Of a stretch of DNA of 64,000 nt, positions 1 to 12,451 are shown one piece after another (position 1 is the first letter of the stretch; each line of letters opens with the position of its first letter). Under the pieces are notes generated by a model. That model was given only the letters and a program-made list of their open reading frames with translations. It was not told the origin of the DNA and searched no databases. Where the stretch lies: assembly GCA_023376005.1 (NCBI GenBank), contig CM042150.1, positions 70,587,084 to 70,651,083 on the forward strand, in the 5' to 3' direction. This stretch comes from Doryteuthis pealeii (Eukaryota > Mollusca > Cephalopoda > Myopsida > Loliginidae). The translations under genes and the position numbers were made by a program.

Positions 1-346
1 AAAAACAGCCAAAATGGCGTCGGCGAACAAAATTGACCAAAACAAATACTTTTAAATCTTTTAAAAATAAATTGCTTATGTAATGATATTTTTCTTTTTT
101 AATGATGGTTATTATGGTACTACTTATCGATTTAGACAAAGTTTAACCTTAAATGATAGATTTAATTATTCTTAATTCGCTTTTAAAACTCGTAGTATCC
201 GATTTTTTTTGCTACTCCCTACTCTATCCTATAATAGTCACATTTGCATATAAATTTCATGTATTAAATGTAACAACTACTATGGGACTGAGGTAGTAGT
301 TATTTACTAAGCTTAGCTTAGTTGTGGCACAAGGACCCAAGAATGG
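1..346. other. gene-less AT-rich edge
   Basis: No reading frame worth calling. The only unusual spot is a short CpG-bearing stretch at 14-31 with an ATG in a good start context (ccaaaATGGCG). Its frame closes after 13 codons and no GT splice donor lies inside it, so I do not call a gene. The rest is A/T-rich with short homopolymers. Confidence 0.6.
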
Positions 347-424
347 GGCACCCAATGAAAATCAAACTCACTAATAATGGTTTGCTAATCTAGAATGCTA
401 ACCATTACACCATGTAAGGTGCCC
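347..424 (-). repeat. tRNA-derived SINE head (tRNA-like)
   Basis: Read on the minus strand this is a tRNA-like fold. The ends pair (GGGCACC near 424 with GGTGCCC near 347). There is an A-box-like region (tggtgtaatggttagca) and a B-box/T-loop-like region (gagtttgattttc) whose flanks form a wobble-containing T stem. The anticodon stem does not pair well, so it is a tRNA relic rather than a working tRNA. tRNA-derived SINEs are known in cephalopods and other molluscs. The SINE body and tail are not clearly delimited. Confidence 0.5.
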
Positions 425-2513
425 TGATTGGTTGTTTTGTTTTATGGCATATCAATTCTTTTCAGGTCATTTAATGCTGAATCAAGTCATTTTGGTAAAC
501 AAAGGACACAAGTTACTTATACTACATTCTGTTGCTTAAGTGGTCACCCAATTAAGTATTGAAAATGCTCATTGCTGCTTAACTTTGGTGATCTAGCAGG
601 ACTTGACCATAATAATGTGCCCTGAGAGAGTATGTTCTAAATCCTTTAATATACTCAATTGTTAATACATGAAGCAAATAGATGAGTATGAATTTTCATA
701 TGCATTTAATGATTAATTCCCCTATTTATTTTTACACTTGAGAAAGTGATTTGTTGTAGATATTTGTAAGAAATATATTGTAAAAATATATTTGTAAAAA
801 TAAGTACAGCGAAATATCCTGTATGAAAATTTCTAAATATTTTGGAAATAACTAATCAAAAATGGTTTCTAATTTTATCACAGAAATATTATATTTGTAA
901 TTATCTTATTATAATGGAGATTCAGTGTCTGTATGTCTGTAACTGAAACTACATCACTGCTTACATCACAATACAATACATAGGAATTGCGTAAGTTTAT
1001 TAATGAGTATTTAATTTATAGTCAAAATCATTAATACATAAAATAAAGAACAACCCTGTATTATCTCTACTCAGAAATTAAATATGCAACATTAAATACC
1101 CACATTGTTTGTTAAAACAAACTTTAATAAATACATGCCTAGTATTATTGATTTATATAGGGTTTGTTTTATTTTAATATATATTTAAAGTTATCTAATG
1201 TATAGATTTTTATGAGAAAATTATTTACAAACAAGAAATAGTCACATAATCTTTTTTTACATTAAATTTGAAGATGCTTGTGTCTTTAACTGTATCTGGT
1301 TAAGGTTTATATATATCCACTTTTCATTACAAGTTTAAATTTAATGACAGTTTCATCAATTTTGCTTATCCCCTCTGCTTAAAAATAAACTCACTAACAA
1401 AAAATATACTAACTCCCTCTAACGACAGTTTAATCAATCATGCTTACCCTCTCTGCTTCTTTTTTTCAGATTCAGTGATGCAGGGTTTAAAAATAAATAA
1501 AAAGATGTTCTGCAGTTAATATTTTGCAATAAAATTATTTACTAATATTAATAAGATTATAATATAATCTTATTAATATTAATTAATGATTTATGTTTTA
1601 TCATACAATGGGGAAAAAAAGTTGTGTTTTGATTATCATCTGTTGTAAAACAAAACAAACATTTTGTTTTCATTTGACGCACCCAAAAGAAAAAAAACTT
1701 AAATATTTGAATTAATTTTAATTTAACTGTTAGAAACTTAGTTTTATTAGAAAGAAAACCTATTTATTTGAATTTTGACAACAAAACAATTTTTTTATGT
1801 CTATTATTAAAAAGATATAAGATTTCAAACATCTGTTTACATTTTTTTATGAAAGAGAGTGGTAAAAATTAATTTTTACACCACCTGGGGAGTAGTTTTA
1901 TTTTGCTCTTATATACAATATTTTTTATAAGTTGTATATGAATTATTCAACTCTATAGTACTTACTGTATTTTAGTCAATATCAAACAAACAATAAATTT
2001 AAGAAACTTATGGATTCTGCCAAAGGCTCTTCACTGCATTAATTAAACATAACTTTTTACTGTTCAAAATGTAATGGTTTATTACGAAATAATCTTCTAT
2101 CATGCTGAGTGATTAACATTTTTTTTAGTTTAGTTTGTTTTAAATATTTCTTTAAAATGTTTTTAATCATTAGTTTTTCTTCATACGATTAAAGAGATTC
2201 AGTTTTAGGATAGAGATTATAATTTTAATTAGTAAATTGATATTACAACTCTAGTTTTTAATGATGTAAATGAAAAAGTTATTTGAATGAATAATGATTA
2301 TAAAAAAATAGTTTGAAACTAGAATTATTAACAAAAATTAATATCTCTTTTATTTCTACAATCTTATATGATTTTCTTTTAAGAAATGTGTTAAAATTAT
2401 GAAAACTATGTTATGCAGATGATTTTATGAATATGTTATGAGTTATGTTAGAATCATTGTTTTAAAAAAGTCTTCTTTTTTTAAATTTTAAATCATTTTT
2501 CTTTCTTGTGTAG
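425..2513. other. gene-less AT-rich stretch
   Basis: I see no coding potential: stops are dense in all frames and the base composition is very low in G+C. A short near-palindrome of AT bases lies at 1545-1582 (taataagattataatataatcttatta). I read it as non-coding or intronic DNA. Confidence 0.6.
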
Positions 2514-2593
2514 ATATGAGCGGAAGCAGTAAACTTATCATTTTCTGTCAACTCTTCATGCTACAAGTTAAAAAGTATGTGACTCATTTGTGG
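2514..2593 (+). other. possible short host exon
   Basis: A pyrimidine-rich tract (tttttctttcttgtgtag) ends in an AG at 2512-2513. It is followed by a segment open in only one frame, starting with ATG at 2516 (MSGSSKLIIF...). Two donor candidates follow: GTATGT at 2575 and GTGAGG at 2594. The peptide is too short to identify and ATG exons of this size arise by chance. It is listed because it lies on the same strand as the better exon candidate at 10614 and the recursive-splice motif at 8771. Unproven. Confidence 0.2.
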
Positions 2594-4053
2594 GTGAGGA
2601 AAAGAGGATGGCATTGGGATCTCAATAACTGAGTCACTTAAAGCAGTCAGGGCAGGAAATCTACCCCTGACACACCCAACTCTAATAGCTGGGTGAAAAA
2701 GAAATAAATAGTTCCACAAGTTTCTACTAAACAAGTACTTGCATGCATGCATGTATGTGTATGCTTGTCTATATATGTATTTCTCTATTTGAAGAAATGA
2801 GATATAAGACAGATACTTTTTAGAAAAGTGTTTGAAATGTTTATATTTTATTAAATGATTTTTTTAAAATCACCTTAAAATTAGAAAAGAAAAATTAAAA
2901 ATCTATGGAAATTGATACATAAATACACCTTGTTGGGTGGGATCTTCGGGTTTTTGACTTTACCTTCAGTGTTTTATAGGTGAAATTAAATTATCTGCAG
3001 GATCTGAAGAGTTGAAGAATGAAGGTGAGGCTGTTTAACATAAGTTTTACATTACTGCTAGAACTCATCTTCCCTTGTTTTTCTCTTTCCAAATAAAGAT
3101 AAATATTAAAACTAATGTTATAGTTTTTATAGTTATAAAATCTATTTTATATAATTAGAATCAAAGTCATACTTAAAAAAAAAAATAATTCAGGTTTCAG
3201 GTCTAATTTATTTTTGAAAATTATCAAACAATTAAATTTTGTTCCTGACATTTAAAAAGATTCACAAGGTTAAAATGTGAATAAATATGCACTTTTACTT
3301 TATATGTTGAAATTTGATGTAAAATTAAGTAACTTTTTTTTTTTTTCTTTTTTTGAATATTTAGTTATTCCCTTAAAAATATAAAAAGCAGTATTTCTTT
3401 CACAAAGTAAAAGATTCAACCTTATATTTATAAGTTGGAAATATTTCCCTGGTCCCAATAAAAGCAGGTAGGGGCTTGAGAGAATCCCAGGTCTGCTGAT
3501 TTTTTAAGGTAAATGTGTAGATGATACATGCTTTTTATAGCAATTCTGCTGGGTATAAAAATTTTTTAAATACATGAAAATTTAGTTAAAGTCTGTTTCA
3601 CTGATTGGTGATTAACACTTAATTTTTAAATTGAAATGTTACAGTTTACGACAAAAGTAACTGACCAATCTAAACGGCTAATAGACTATATTAAATGGCA
3701 TTATTTATTCGATTTTTCTGCCAAATTTTACCAGATTCACATTATTATGAGTTCTTGTAAATAAGTGAAATATACAACACCCTCTTATGTGAGTGAATTA
3801 TACACAAAAGAATGTGTGAATATTTGTCATTTTTTATCTTGTCTGATCAAAATGTTATAAAAACAAGATAATAAATAACCTTGTTAAACTTATAGATAAA
3901 TCAATTTCCTTTTGCTTGGTGTATGGTTTGACTAGATTTTATTGGTTTATAGTGATTTTATAAGCATTTTTTAGATTTAACCCACCAAAAATGCAAATGT
4001 CTAATATTTTAAGGTGCTGTAAGCATTGCTATTTAAATTAAATTAAAATTATC

Positions 4054-4055
<2 letters not shown>

Positions 4056-4106
<51 letters not shown>
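4056..4106. repeat. (TA)n microsatellite
   Basis: An uninterrupted TA dinucleotide run of about 50 bp. Confidence 0.95.
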
Positions 4107-4110
<4 letters not shown>

Positions 4111-4790
4111 TAGTTTTTCTTATTTTGTATTTATTTTTGAGGCAGTATTACATTTTAAATTCTGAAATAATAACTGTTTTCATCTTCATATTTTATATCT
4201 TATAATTTATAAAATAACTATGAGATTTCCATGAGGACAGATATTACACTGATCCTAGACCGAAAAACATTAAGTTGTGGTGACAGCACGGATCTCCATG
4301 ACTTTTCCTCATCACCTGTCTTTAAGTAGCTCAAAATTCATCCTAAAACAAACCTATGTCCTCCATAATCATTCAGTAATCTTGCTCTGACCTGACACTG
4401 GATATCAAAGTATGGAGGAGGAAAGTACTATACACACCCTACAAGCATGTAGCAATAGAAACCATGGGAAGCAGATGAACCCAAAAATGTGTAAATAGCA
4501 CGCTTCACAAGATGCTAGGTGGATGAACCTCATAGTTCAATAACCAGATTCAAACAGCTCTTTCTAAGAGTGGCGTCTATTGATGAGATAACAAAATCAG
4601 CTACAAAGATCAACCTGACCCAATTCCAATATGTAAATAATCCTGTTATATTTTTATTGGAAATATAATAATTGAAGATCATAAACAACAGTGCTATTAT
4701 CATTTGAAGCTGAAAGGACTATATTAAATGGCATTCTTTATTCGATTTTCAGTCATTTTCTGAATTTTTGAAATGAAGTATTCTAATTAT

Positions 4791-4793
<3 letters not shown>

Positions 4794-4844
<51 letters not shown>
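4794..4844. repeat. (TA)n microsatellite
   Basis: An uninterrupted TA dinucleotide run of about 50 bp. Confidence 0.95.
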
Positions 4845-4846
<2 letters not shown>

Positions 4847-7800
4847 TCAAAAGTATATATGGAGTAAATAGGAGAACCTTGTCAGGTATTCATGATTCTT
4901 GATTTTTTTTACTTCATTTTGAAATAAATTAATACAAGATTTATTCTATTAGCAATCTGTTCAGGTTGTAGGTAGAACTTGGAAATGTGTGGTATGCTAA
5001 CAGAAATTGACAATAAAATTGTTGATATGTATAAAAGCAAAGATACTGTAAAAATGAAAAAAAACAAAACACTTTGATAACTAAATCATGAAAGATGTTT
5101 TTCTCTAATTCAGGAATATAAAATGTATTTTACTAGTATTCTAGAATATTGGATTTGTAGTTTTTGATATTTCAATAATTATATTTAAGTATACCAAGAG
5201 CAACAACTTAGTCTCTATTCTGACAATTATAATGCTTATAGAATTGCAAACATCTTATTTATCATAATGTGCAGTGGAATGAAAGATGGTGGTTGCATTT
5301 ATCTTACTGTAGTTCAATTCCAAAGAAAACATTTTTGGATTTTTGAATTGGAAACATGGATTTGTTAAACTGTCTATATTATATTATTTAATAAAAATTC
5401 AAATGCAATATTTATCTATATTGATAATTTGAATTTTTTAAATTTTTTTAATCCTCTAATTACCTTTGAACACCCTCACATGATAAAGCTTGATGTTCTA
5501 GTTCTTGTATTACAACTACTCAAGGAAGTGAAATTTTACTGTTTCATTATTATGATTGTTAAAAAGTTTTGTATTGTTGAAACTATAACAACAAAAGCTA
5601 TGACTACAATGATACATAATGAGAGTTGTAATTACTGGTGAACATTTCATGTATCAGAAATAAACCTGAAAGCTAGTTTTATATATTTTACTCAACACAA
5701 TGATTATTTGAATTGGCATGAACAAATAGATTAAAATTATTTTTAATAATCACCTCAAAGATTTCACTTGTAATCAACCTTGTTTCTTTTATTAACATTT
5801 AAAATATCAAACTAATTAGTAGCTATAATTTCATGAAAAGGTGGTATAATTCACTGTTTTACCTTTATTACATACACTTGAGTATGTATTTAGCTATGTA
5901 ACATATACTTACCTTTAGTGGTTTGATGGTAGGTCTGAATAGACAAAATGTTTTTTTTGTTTGTTTTTGTTTTTTTTTCAATTGTATTTATGAGTATTTA
6001 TAGTTTTATTTGTTACCAAAGTTAATATTCTTCAATTTTCTACATAATTCTAAAAACTATTCTTTGAATTTTGGAAAATATTCATTCTTTAGAGAATATA
6101 TTAATATTAGATTAATTCTGTTTTCTAAACTTTTTATGATTCCAAAATCTGATTTTGAATGAACCTGTAATTATTACATAAAAAAGATTGTCCCTACTTT
6201 GAGTAGTGAACTTTCAGCAAGAATGTCATCCTTCAATCTTACATGGTTATTTCAAAAAGTAATATCCTGTATAAATTTATATGAATAGTTCCAAAACATT
6301 ATGGGAATGTTGTGAGGAAAGACATCTGGTTGTGGTAAGGTTATAAAATATAAATTAACATCTTCTAAGAAAATGAGTGGAAAATTCTCCTTTTCCTTTT
6401 TTTTGTTTATGTTTAAATCTCTTATTTGTTGAAACAAAAGATAAGTACTTCATTACATAATCTTGAACTTAGATTTCTAATATCTTCTATGAATTTGGAT
6501 TTTTTTTAAACCATAGTATTCTATATATAATGGAGATAGATTGCATTTCTGTCTGAAGCCGAAATTACATCACAGATTCCACAATAATCTAAAGCATTTA
6601 TTAATGAGAACCTAATTTATAATCAATATAGTTTATACATAAAATTTAAAGAAGAACATTGGTTTATATACACTATGAAGTTGTCGTTGTAATATCCGAT
6701 GGTCTAGGCAATTTTTAACAAATCTTTCAATAATTACATGTTTAGTTATATACATTTTTACATAGTTATTTTTATTTTGGTTTGTATTTATAATTATCTA
6801 ATCTATAAAGTTTTGCGAGAAATTTATCTATAAATAAGATATAGCCACTTATTTATATATCACATTAAATTCTTACCTGCAAGATTTTGTCCGTATCTGC
6901 TAATGGAAGCAGGACAAAATTTACGGTAACAAAATCATTTTTAAACTTTTAAGATAATAGAGCTATTAAGTTATAAGATAATAAAAAGTATTTTTTTACT
7001 CATTCATTCAATTAAAATACAATTTGTAGAATTGTGTAAAAATATTTATTTTAAAATCTTTTTTCTTTGCATATCGGTTTGTTTATAAAAAAAAGCGGTG
7101 TAAAAACAAAAAATGACCCCTCTATTCTTATGTACCTGTTAATATGATATTTCATTACACTAAACTAAATGTTTGTTGACGTTTGAAAGCAATTTATGGA
7201 TAATAGTGATAGATTTCAAGTTGTGGATGAATTTTTAAACTAACATTCGTTCAATTTTAATAAAATTTTGGAGAATTAAGTAATTTAACAAAGATATTTT
7301 GAAAACAAAACATTGTTTTCAAGAACTCAGTTGATGCATTTTAGGTAAGTAATTGATTTAAAAAAATGTTATTGTCATGTGACTTTGTTATTTAATTTAT
7401 TCTTCAATTCTTTCAGTTTAGATTTATTAAAAGTTTTATTTTATTTTATTTAAGGAAGGAAAATAAGTTATTTGTAGAGATATATTTCTTTCGGATTTGA
7501 CTTCTAAAATGTGACATGGACATAGACGGAAAAGTTTTGTTTATTTATTTTTTTTTTTTTTTTTTGTTTTTTTACTGATCAATTAAAGAAATTTATCTAT
7601 AACTTTTGCTCAATATATTTTAATTTTGTATTTGCAAACTTTTATTAATGTAACTGTAACACCTTTTTTTTTTTAACTTTGAAAATACGTAAACCTACCA
7701 ACTTATTTTTTGTTTACATCTTTTACGCTGGAAAGGATAAATTTTGTTTAAAAACTGTATTTTTATTATTCAGTGTAGTGTATTATCTATTTAATAAATA

Positions 7801-8250
7801 AAACATTGAATAATAATTTTAAAAAACACCCTTCCTTTTATTTTAATAAATTGTATTACGATAAAATGGAAGAGTGTTTTTTTTATTATCATTCAGTGTT
7901 TTATTTATCAAAATAAAAGGAAAAAATTTTTATCATCTTCACTCTACAGATTTATCTATTAAAATAAAAGGAAGAATTTAAAAAAATATTTTGGCATTGT
8001 TGTTTTTTATTACTTTAATTGATTTATTAATTTTACTTGGATACTACCCCTCTAACATTGAATTTTAACTCCCACTCCCCTCAGGCTATATTTTTCAAAA
8101 GATTATTTTTACACCGCCCGTGTTTTACTAGTACTGATTTAAAAAATTATGACATTTTATATCTCCAATATAATATTGCATAAAAGAATATTATTGTTGT
8201 TCTAAAGTTAGCATATTCATGACTCTACATTAAATAATGACACCATATCC

Positions 8251-8255
<5 letters not shown>

Positions 8256-8287
<32 letters not shown>
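8256..8287. repeat. (CT)n microsatellite
   Basis: An uninterrupted CT run of about 30 bp. Confidence 0.95.
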
Positions 8288-8291
<4 letters not shown>

Positions 8292-8619
8292 ATCAATTGA
8301 GTGGAATAGATGATTATTGAAAAGAATTAAATCTATTTTCATCATTAGGTGGCATTAGGAACATTTAGTTTTAACTTCATTCAAAAAGATCATTTTTAAT
8401 TCAATTGTAACAATGTTTTATTTGTGATTTTGTTGATTCTAACAATGAACATCTAAGAAAAATCTTCTGCTGATTTATTAGGACAAAAAATAAATGTAAA
8501 TTGATATATAGAGGTTTTATTTATTTATTTATGAATATTTGTTTTTTTAATATTTTTATACTTATATACAATTATATTTATATCTCCAATACATATAATA
8601 TTGCATAAAAGTATATTAT

Positions 8620-8624
<5 letters not shown>

Positions 8625-8679
<55 letters not shown>
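8625..8679. repeat. (TA)n microsatellite
   Basis: An uninterrupted TA run of about 55 bp. Confidence 0.95.
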
Positions 8680-8682
<3 letters not shown>

Positions 8683-8753
8683 AAAAACAAATTATATCAA
8701 TCAAAATATATTTATAACATAAAAGAAAATATGTTTTACTCTTTGCTAAAAAG

Positions 8754-8812
8754 TTTTTCTTTTCTTTTCAGGTGAGTAGTTTACATTCAAAGTCTTTCAA
8801 AGAAAAGCTAAG
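8754..8812 (+). promoter_or_regulatory. candidate recursive splice site / small exon
   Basis: A strong polypyrimidine tract (ttttcttttcttttcag) ends at 8771 and is followed at once by GTGAGT, so a 3' splice site is fused to a consensus 5' splice site. This juxtaposition is the signature of recursive (ratchet) splicing in long introns. A second donor-like GTAATC begins at 8813, so the 41-nt segment 8772-8812 could also be a small exon, open in one frame (VSSLHSK...). The orientation agrees with the exon candidates at 2514 and 10614. No transcript data are available here. Confidence 0.35.
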
Positions 8813-9719
8813 GTAATCCATTAGTCACTTTTTAATAGTACTTTTGTCATGGTGGTTTGATTACAGGATATAAAAGTCATTTGTTAGAAAGAAAAACCCT
8901 TGAGTTAAAGGTTTTAAAATGAACAAAAAACTGGCTCATTTCTTTGAGACATTTCTACTTTTGTTATGCTTGGATTGATTAGAAAAAAAAAGGAAATATA
9001 TAATTGTGATATTTTGCTACCAATATGGGTAAAATGTGATATTTACACTTTTAATTTAACTTTTATTTAAGATTTATACTCAGTTAAAAGTTAACTAGCA
9101 ATTTATTGAGCATATGATACATAATTTCATTTGTGATTAAACTTTGTGTTTAGAAAAACTGACAAGCAAATGGCTAATGATGCATTGAGTTACTATCACA
9201 ACTGAATTCTTCATTACTTTATAGTGAAACCAGGTTGTATGACTTTATGCACACAAATATGCATATATATATATGTCACACTGTATTTAATATACAAGAT
9301 CTTTATATAAAATGTATGGAGAAGACCCTATGTATGTATATACTATACCAATTCAGTGAAATGGAATATTTCTAGTTTTTGCAAATAACTTTCATATTTC
9401 TAGCTTGCATTTGTTTAAAATTGAACAGTTTATTCTTAACAGCCTATCAATTTGATATATTTAAATAATATGGCATTTTCTTCCTGATAATTTCATGAGT
9501 ATTCTCAGTATCAAAGTATTGGTATAAAAAGGGTGAAATCTTTGGTGTTAAGCATATTGTCACCCAGTATCATAAATGTCAAGGGTTATTCATCATTCAT
9601 GCATTGTGGGAAGCTGGGAAAACTTCAAGATGAACTTGTTCAATATGGTCCAATTGTAGTTCCAAACTCAAGACAACAGCTAGTTAAATTTCAGCTGAAT
9701 AGGGTCCTTATATCTAATT

Positions 9720-10095
9720 GATTTTCCAATTGTAGTGAAATTTCCAAAGCCTGGAGTGATTTTGGTGCAGTTGTTTCTCAATCCACAACACTTCAGGGAC
9801 TACATCAGCTTGGATATGACAGCAAGATACCAGTTTTGAAGGTACTAATAACATAAACAAAAATGTTCAATATGGGCTAAAGATCATCAAAATTGATGTG
9901 TTGATCAATAGAACCAGAATATCTTCAGTGATGAATCAAGATTCTGTATTTCTTTTGGTGATCATAGCCCTCCTGCCTCTGGAGAAAGTCGTTTGAGAGA
10001 TATGATGCCAAATGTCTGAAAAACAAAAAAGAGCTTAAAATTCCCTCAATCTGTAATGACAATGAATTCATCTTCCAGCATGACCTTGCTCCACT
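9720..10095 (+). pseudogene. Tc1-like transposase remnant
   Basis: Translated pieces in shifting frames resemble Tc1/mariner transposases. One piece (VVSQSTTLQGLHQLGYDSK) matches the usual 'VS.STV.R.LH..G' end of the helix-turn-helix region. Around 9920 the peptide FSDESRFCISFGDH is the conserved '(W/F)SDESRF' block holding the first catalytic Asp. Frameshifts and stops occur between the blocks, and the sequence runs into a CA/TA microsatellite at about 10100. It is a dead, truncated copy. Terminal inverted repeats were not found. Confidence 0.6.
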
Positions 10096-10097
10096 AC

Positions 10098-10213
10098 ACA
10101 CATACATATAGGTATACACACACACACACACATATATATGTATATATGCACAGACCCATATAGATACATATAGGTATATATACCCATATGTATATGTACA
10201 TACACACGCATAA

Positions 10214-10245
<32 letters not shown>
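10098..10245. repeat. compound (CA)n/(TA)n microsatellite
   Basis: Interrupted cacacaca and tatatata runs. They create apparent tyrosine/isoleucine-rich reading frames that are not genes. Confidence 0.9.
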
Positions 10246-10251
<6 letters not shown>

Positions 10252-10613
10252 GTATGCTCAGTGAAAAATATATCAATTTTTTTTATCTTAGCTTCAAAAT
10301 ATCTTACCTAACATTAAGCACAATCTTATTGACATATTATTTATTCTTGTTTTTTTTTCCTTTCATTCATCAAATTTTAATTTTATATTGTCTATGTCAA
10401 TAATACTCTGAAACATATTTTTTAAATTTCTTAACTTTCCTCAATATTGTCCTATTTATTATAAAATGGTTATTCAATAACTTGTACAAAGAAAGGTATC
10501 ATATCATATTGTGCCACTGCCATATATCCAATTGTAAGTATAGAAATGAGAGCATAGCTGTTTTTTAAAAAATCTCTTATTTATGTGTATTCTGGTGACC
10601 ATTTTTTTTCTAG

Positions 10614-10766
10614 GTGGCAGATCCTGAAATTGGCTCTGTGGAATGTCACAGAATTCAGTTAGTTGAGTATGATGACTCATACCCCTTCCTTAAAAAGATG
10701 ATACATTCACATTACCCATTCTTTGCAGCATACAAAGTCCAGCAATATCCGGCCCCTAGAGAATGA
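10614..10766 (+). CDS. candidate terminal coding exon, unidentified host gene
   Basis: This follows a strong acceptor (ccattttttttctag). It is 50 codons open to a TGA at 10764-10766. Its predicted peptide begins VADPEIGSVECHRIQLVEYD and ends KVQQYPAPRE; it looks like an ordinary globular protein, acidic and aromatic-rich, not a low-complexity or transposon sequence. Base composition is clearly richer in G/C than the flanks. A possible ATTAAA poly(A) signal lies at 10793-10798. I do not recognise the protein. The reading frame requires entry in phase 0 (or an alternative acceptor at GGCAG, 10616-10620). The upstream candidates at 2514 and 8772 do not join to it in an obvious phase, so intermediate exons would be missing or outside this window. 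It could still be a decayed repeat. Confidence 0.45.
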   Translation: MADPEIGSVECHRIQLVEYDDSYPFLKKMIHSHYPFFAAYKVQQYPAPRE

Positions 10767-11616
10767 GGGGTAATACCCAGTTCTAATAATTCATTAAATT
10801 ACATTGTTTTTTAATAATTAGAAATATGAAATATGTTCAAACTCTCATAATGCCTCTGTCATTTAGTAGGAAAAATACATAATTTACTCTTTGCTTTTTT
10901 TGAATTTTTAACATTTTTTTATGCTTATACACAAACACACAAATATTTCTTACCTAAAGACTAATTGACAATACTATTTTTCTTTGTTTGTATAGAATTG
11001 AATATTCTGCAGTTTTGATATCAACATTGCTACTTTACAATAGTGCCAGTTGGTAATATATCATTTAGAAAGAAAAAAAATTTAGTCATCTTGAATGACT
11101 TGAAAGTTTAATGTGTCATTCTTGTTGGATAGATGCTGGCTAGTTAATTAAATGAATGACAATTGTTTGTATATAACATGATTATAATTTTCTTTTCTGA
11201 GAGATAATCATTAATTCTTATGTTTGGCATAACTATGTACTAAAAAATGATTTCCAGATTGCAGTATTACAGTTCTAGTCCTATTTATAACGTCATAAAT
11301 TTTTGTAACATCTTCCTTAACTTTCATTGCTGCTGACCATGGAGAGGGTTTCATACCTGCCACTTTCTTTTTCTGAAAGTTAACAAAAATGTGGACACTT
11401 TGTTCAATGACTTTCTTTTAAATTCTGCATTTTTCTTCCCTTTAATTGTGATCCTTATGCAGTGCATCTATATAGTTATAGTAATAGCATTAAATATATT
11501 ATTGCACCATGTTTTTATATATATATATATATATATATCGCTAGAGGTAGCTATTAAAAATGTTGAGCCGCACTTATGAGACATAAACATCAAAATACAT
11601 GTCTGTCGATGACTGA

Positions 11617-11673
<57 letters not shown>

Positions 11674-11985
11674 TAGCAAAATTACCCAGTCCATGACCGG
11701 ACTATAAAAATTTTAACACTATGTAGTGAGTGGGTAAGAGAGAATAAGAGGAAAATAATTTATAGAATTAATAAAAAAATGTAATCCTTAACTTTTGAGT
11801 GTTTTGAAATATAATTCTATTTTTCAAAAACTGTTTTGTACATATGACAAAAACTTAAATTCAGTTCCTAATTGCTTGTTTTTTTTAATTGATTGTTGCA
11901 TTAAAGTGATAAAAATATTGATTTAACTTATTTTCTTTTTTACCCCTAAAAAGTAACAATTAAAAAGAGTTAAGTATTAAACATG
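10767..11985. other. gene-less AT-rich stretch
   Basis: Presumed 3' untranslated or intergenic sequence with (TA)n tracts near 11518-11539 and 11625-11668. No reading frame is supported. Confidence 0.6.
11618..11668. repeat. (GT)n(TA)n microsatellite
   Basis: A short GT run passing into a TA run of about 45 bp. Confidence 0.9.
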
Positions 11986-11994
11986 TGTCCTTAT

Positions 11995-12395
11995 TTATTT
12001 AGCTCTATCGGCTGAGGCTGTACAATATGCTGCAGCACCTCTGCTGAGTAAAGCCTCCTTCTAATTGGGCCACATGTCAGCTGTAGGTGATGACCCGTGG
12101 TGTTTGCAGAGTAGTCTATGGCATGCACTGTTACTTGGGCTAGACGGGCAGTCGGAGAGGTCCCTCCAATCAATCGGCCTGTCATGTCAAGCCCTAGCAC
12201 CTATATGATTGTCCCTACCATATTGCTCTTATGGTAAAACTGAATCTAGTGGTGAGGTTCCAATTATGAAGCTCTGGGAAGTGTGGAGTACCCCTTCATT
12301 GCCATTACTCCCAGGCTCACATTGACCCGGATTGGTAGTACTTGTTAGGACCACCAAGTACGATCACTCCAGGTCCCATTTATTGGTTAAATAGG
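11995..12395. repeat. dispersed GC-richer repeat, family A, copy 1
   Basis: This block is sharply richer in G/C than its surroundings. Its right half shares a diverged match with 31850-31995 (gtggagtac..cttYattgccattact...cagg...ggtcccatt). Its left half matches 44945-45010 (ggctgtaYaatatRc). Three copies in one window indicate an interspersed family, probably a SINE or the 3' end of a larger element. I see no poly(A) tail or target-site duplication, so the class is unresolved. Confidence 0.6.
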
Positions 12396-12451
12396 GAAAA
12401 ATGATTTTAAAAAATGTTTAAAAATGAATTAGAAATAATTTGAATACCCAG

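Larger units (their letters stand above)
2594..8753. other. gene-less AT-rich stretch with duplicated segments
   Basis: No supportable coding sequence. A segment of about 35 bp (gactatattaaatggcatt...) occurs at 3683-3720 and again at 4714-4750. The second copy follows a slightly GC-richer block (4230-4680) that looks like an unclassified interspersed repeat. Two more related palindromic A/T blocks occur near 7800-7980, where 'attttaataaa..ataaaataaaagga' motifs appear in both orientations. Otherwise T- and A-runs with no gene. Confidence 0.5.

Noticed and set aside
1..60. ATGGCGTCGGCG start-codon-like sequence
   Set aside because: The frame stops after 13 codons and no donor site interrupts it; there is nothing upstream in the window to assess a promoter.
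347..424. Functional tRNA gene
   Set aside because: Acceptor and T arms pair but the anticodon arm does not, so it fits a SINE head better.
2998..3021. 24-nt segment between tctgcag and gtgagg, exon-like
   Set aside because: It introduces a stop in the only frame compatible with the upstream candidate exon and is too short to judge.
5429..5641. 70-codon plus-strand frame
   Set aside because: AT-rich chance frame without motif or exon signals.
10094..10276. Tyr/Ile/Val-rich frame
   Set aside because: Pure translation of a CA/TA microsatellite.
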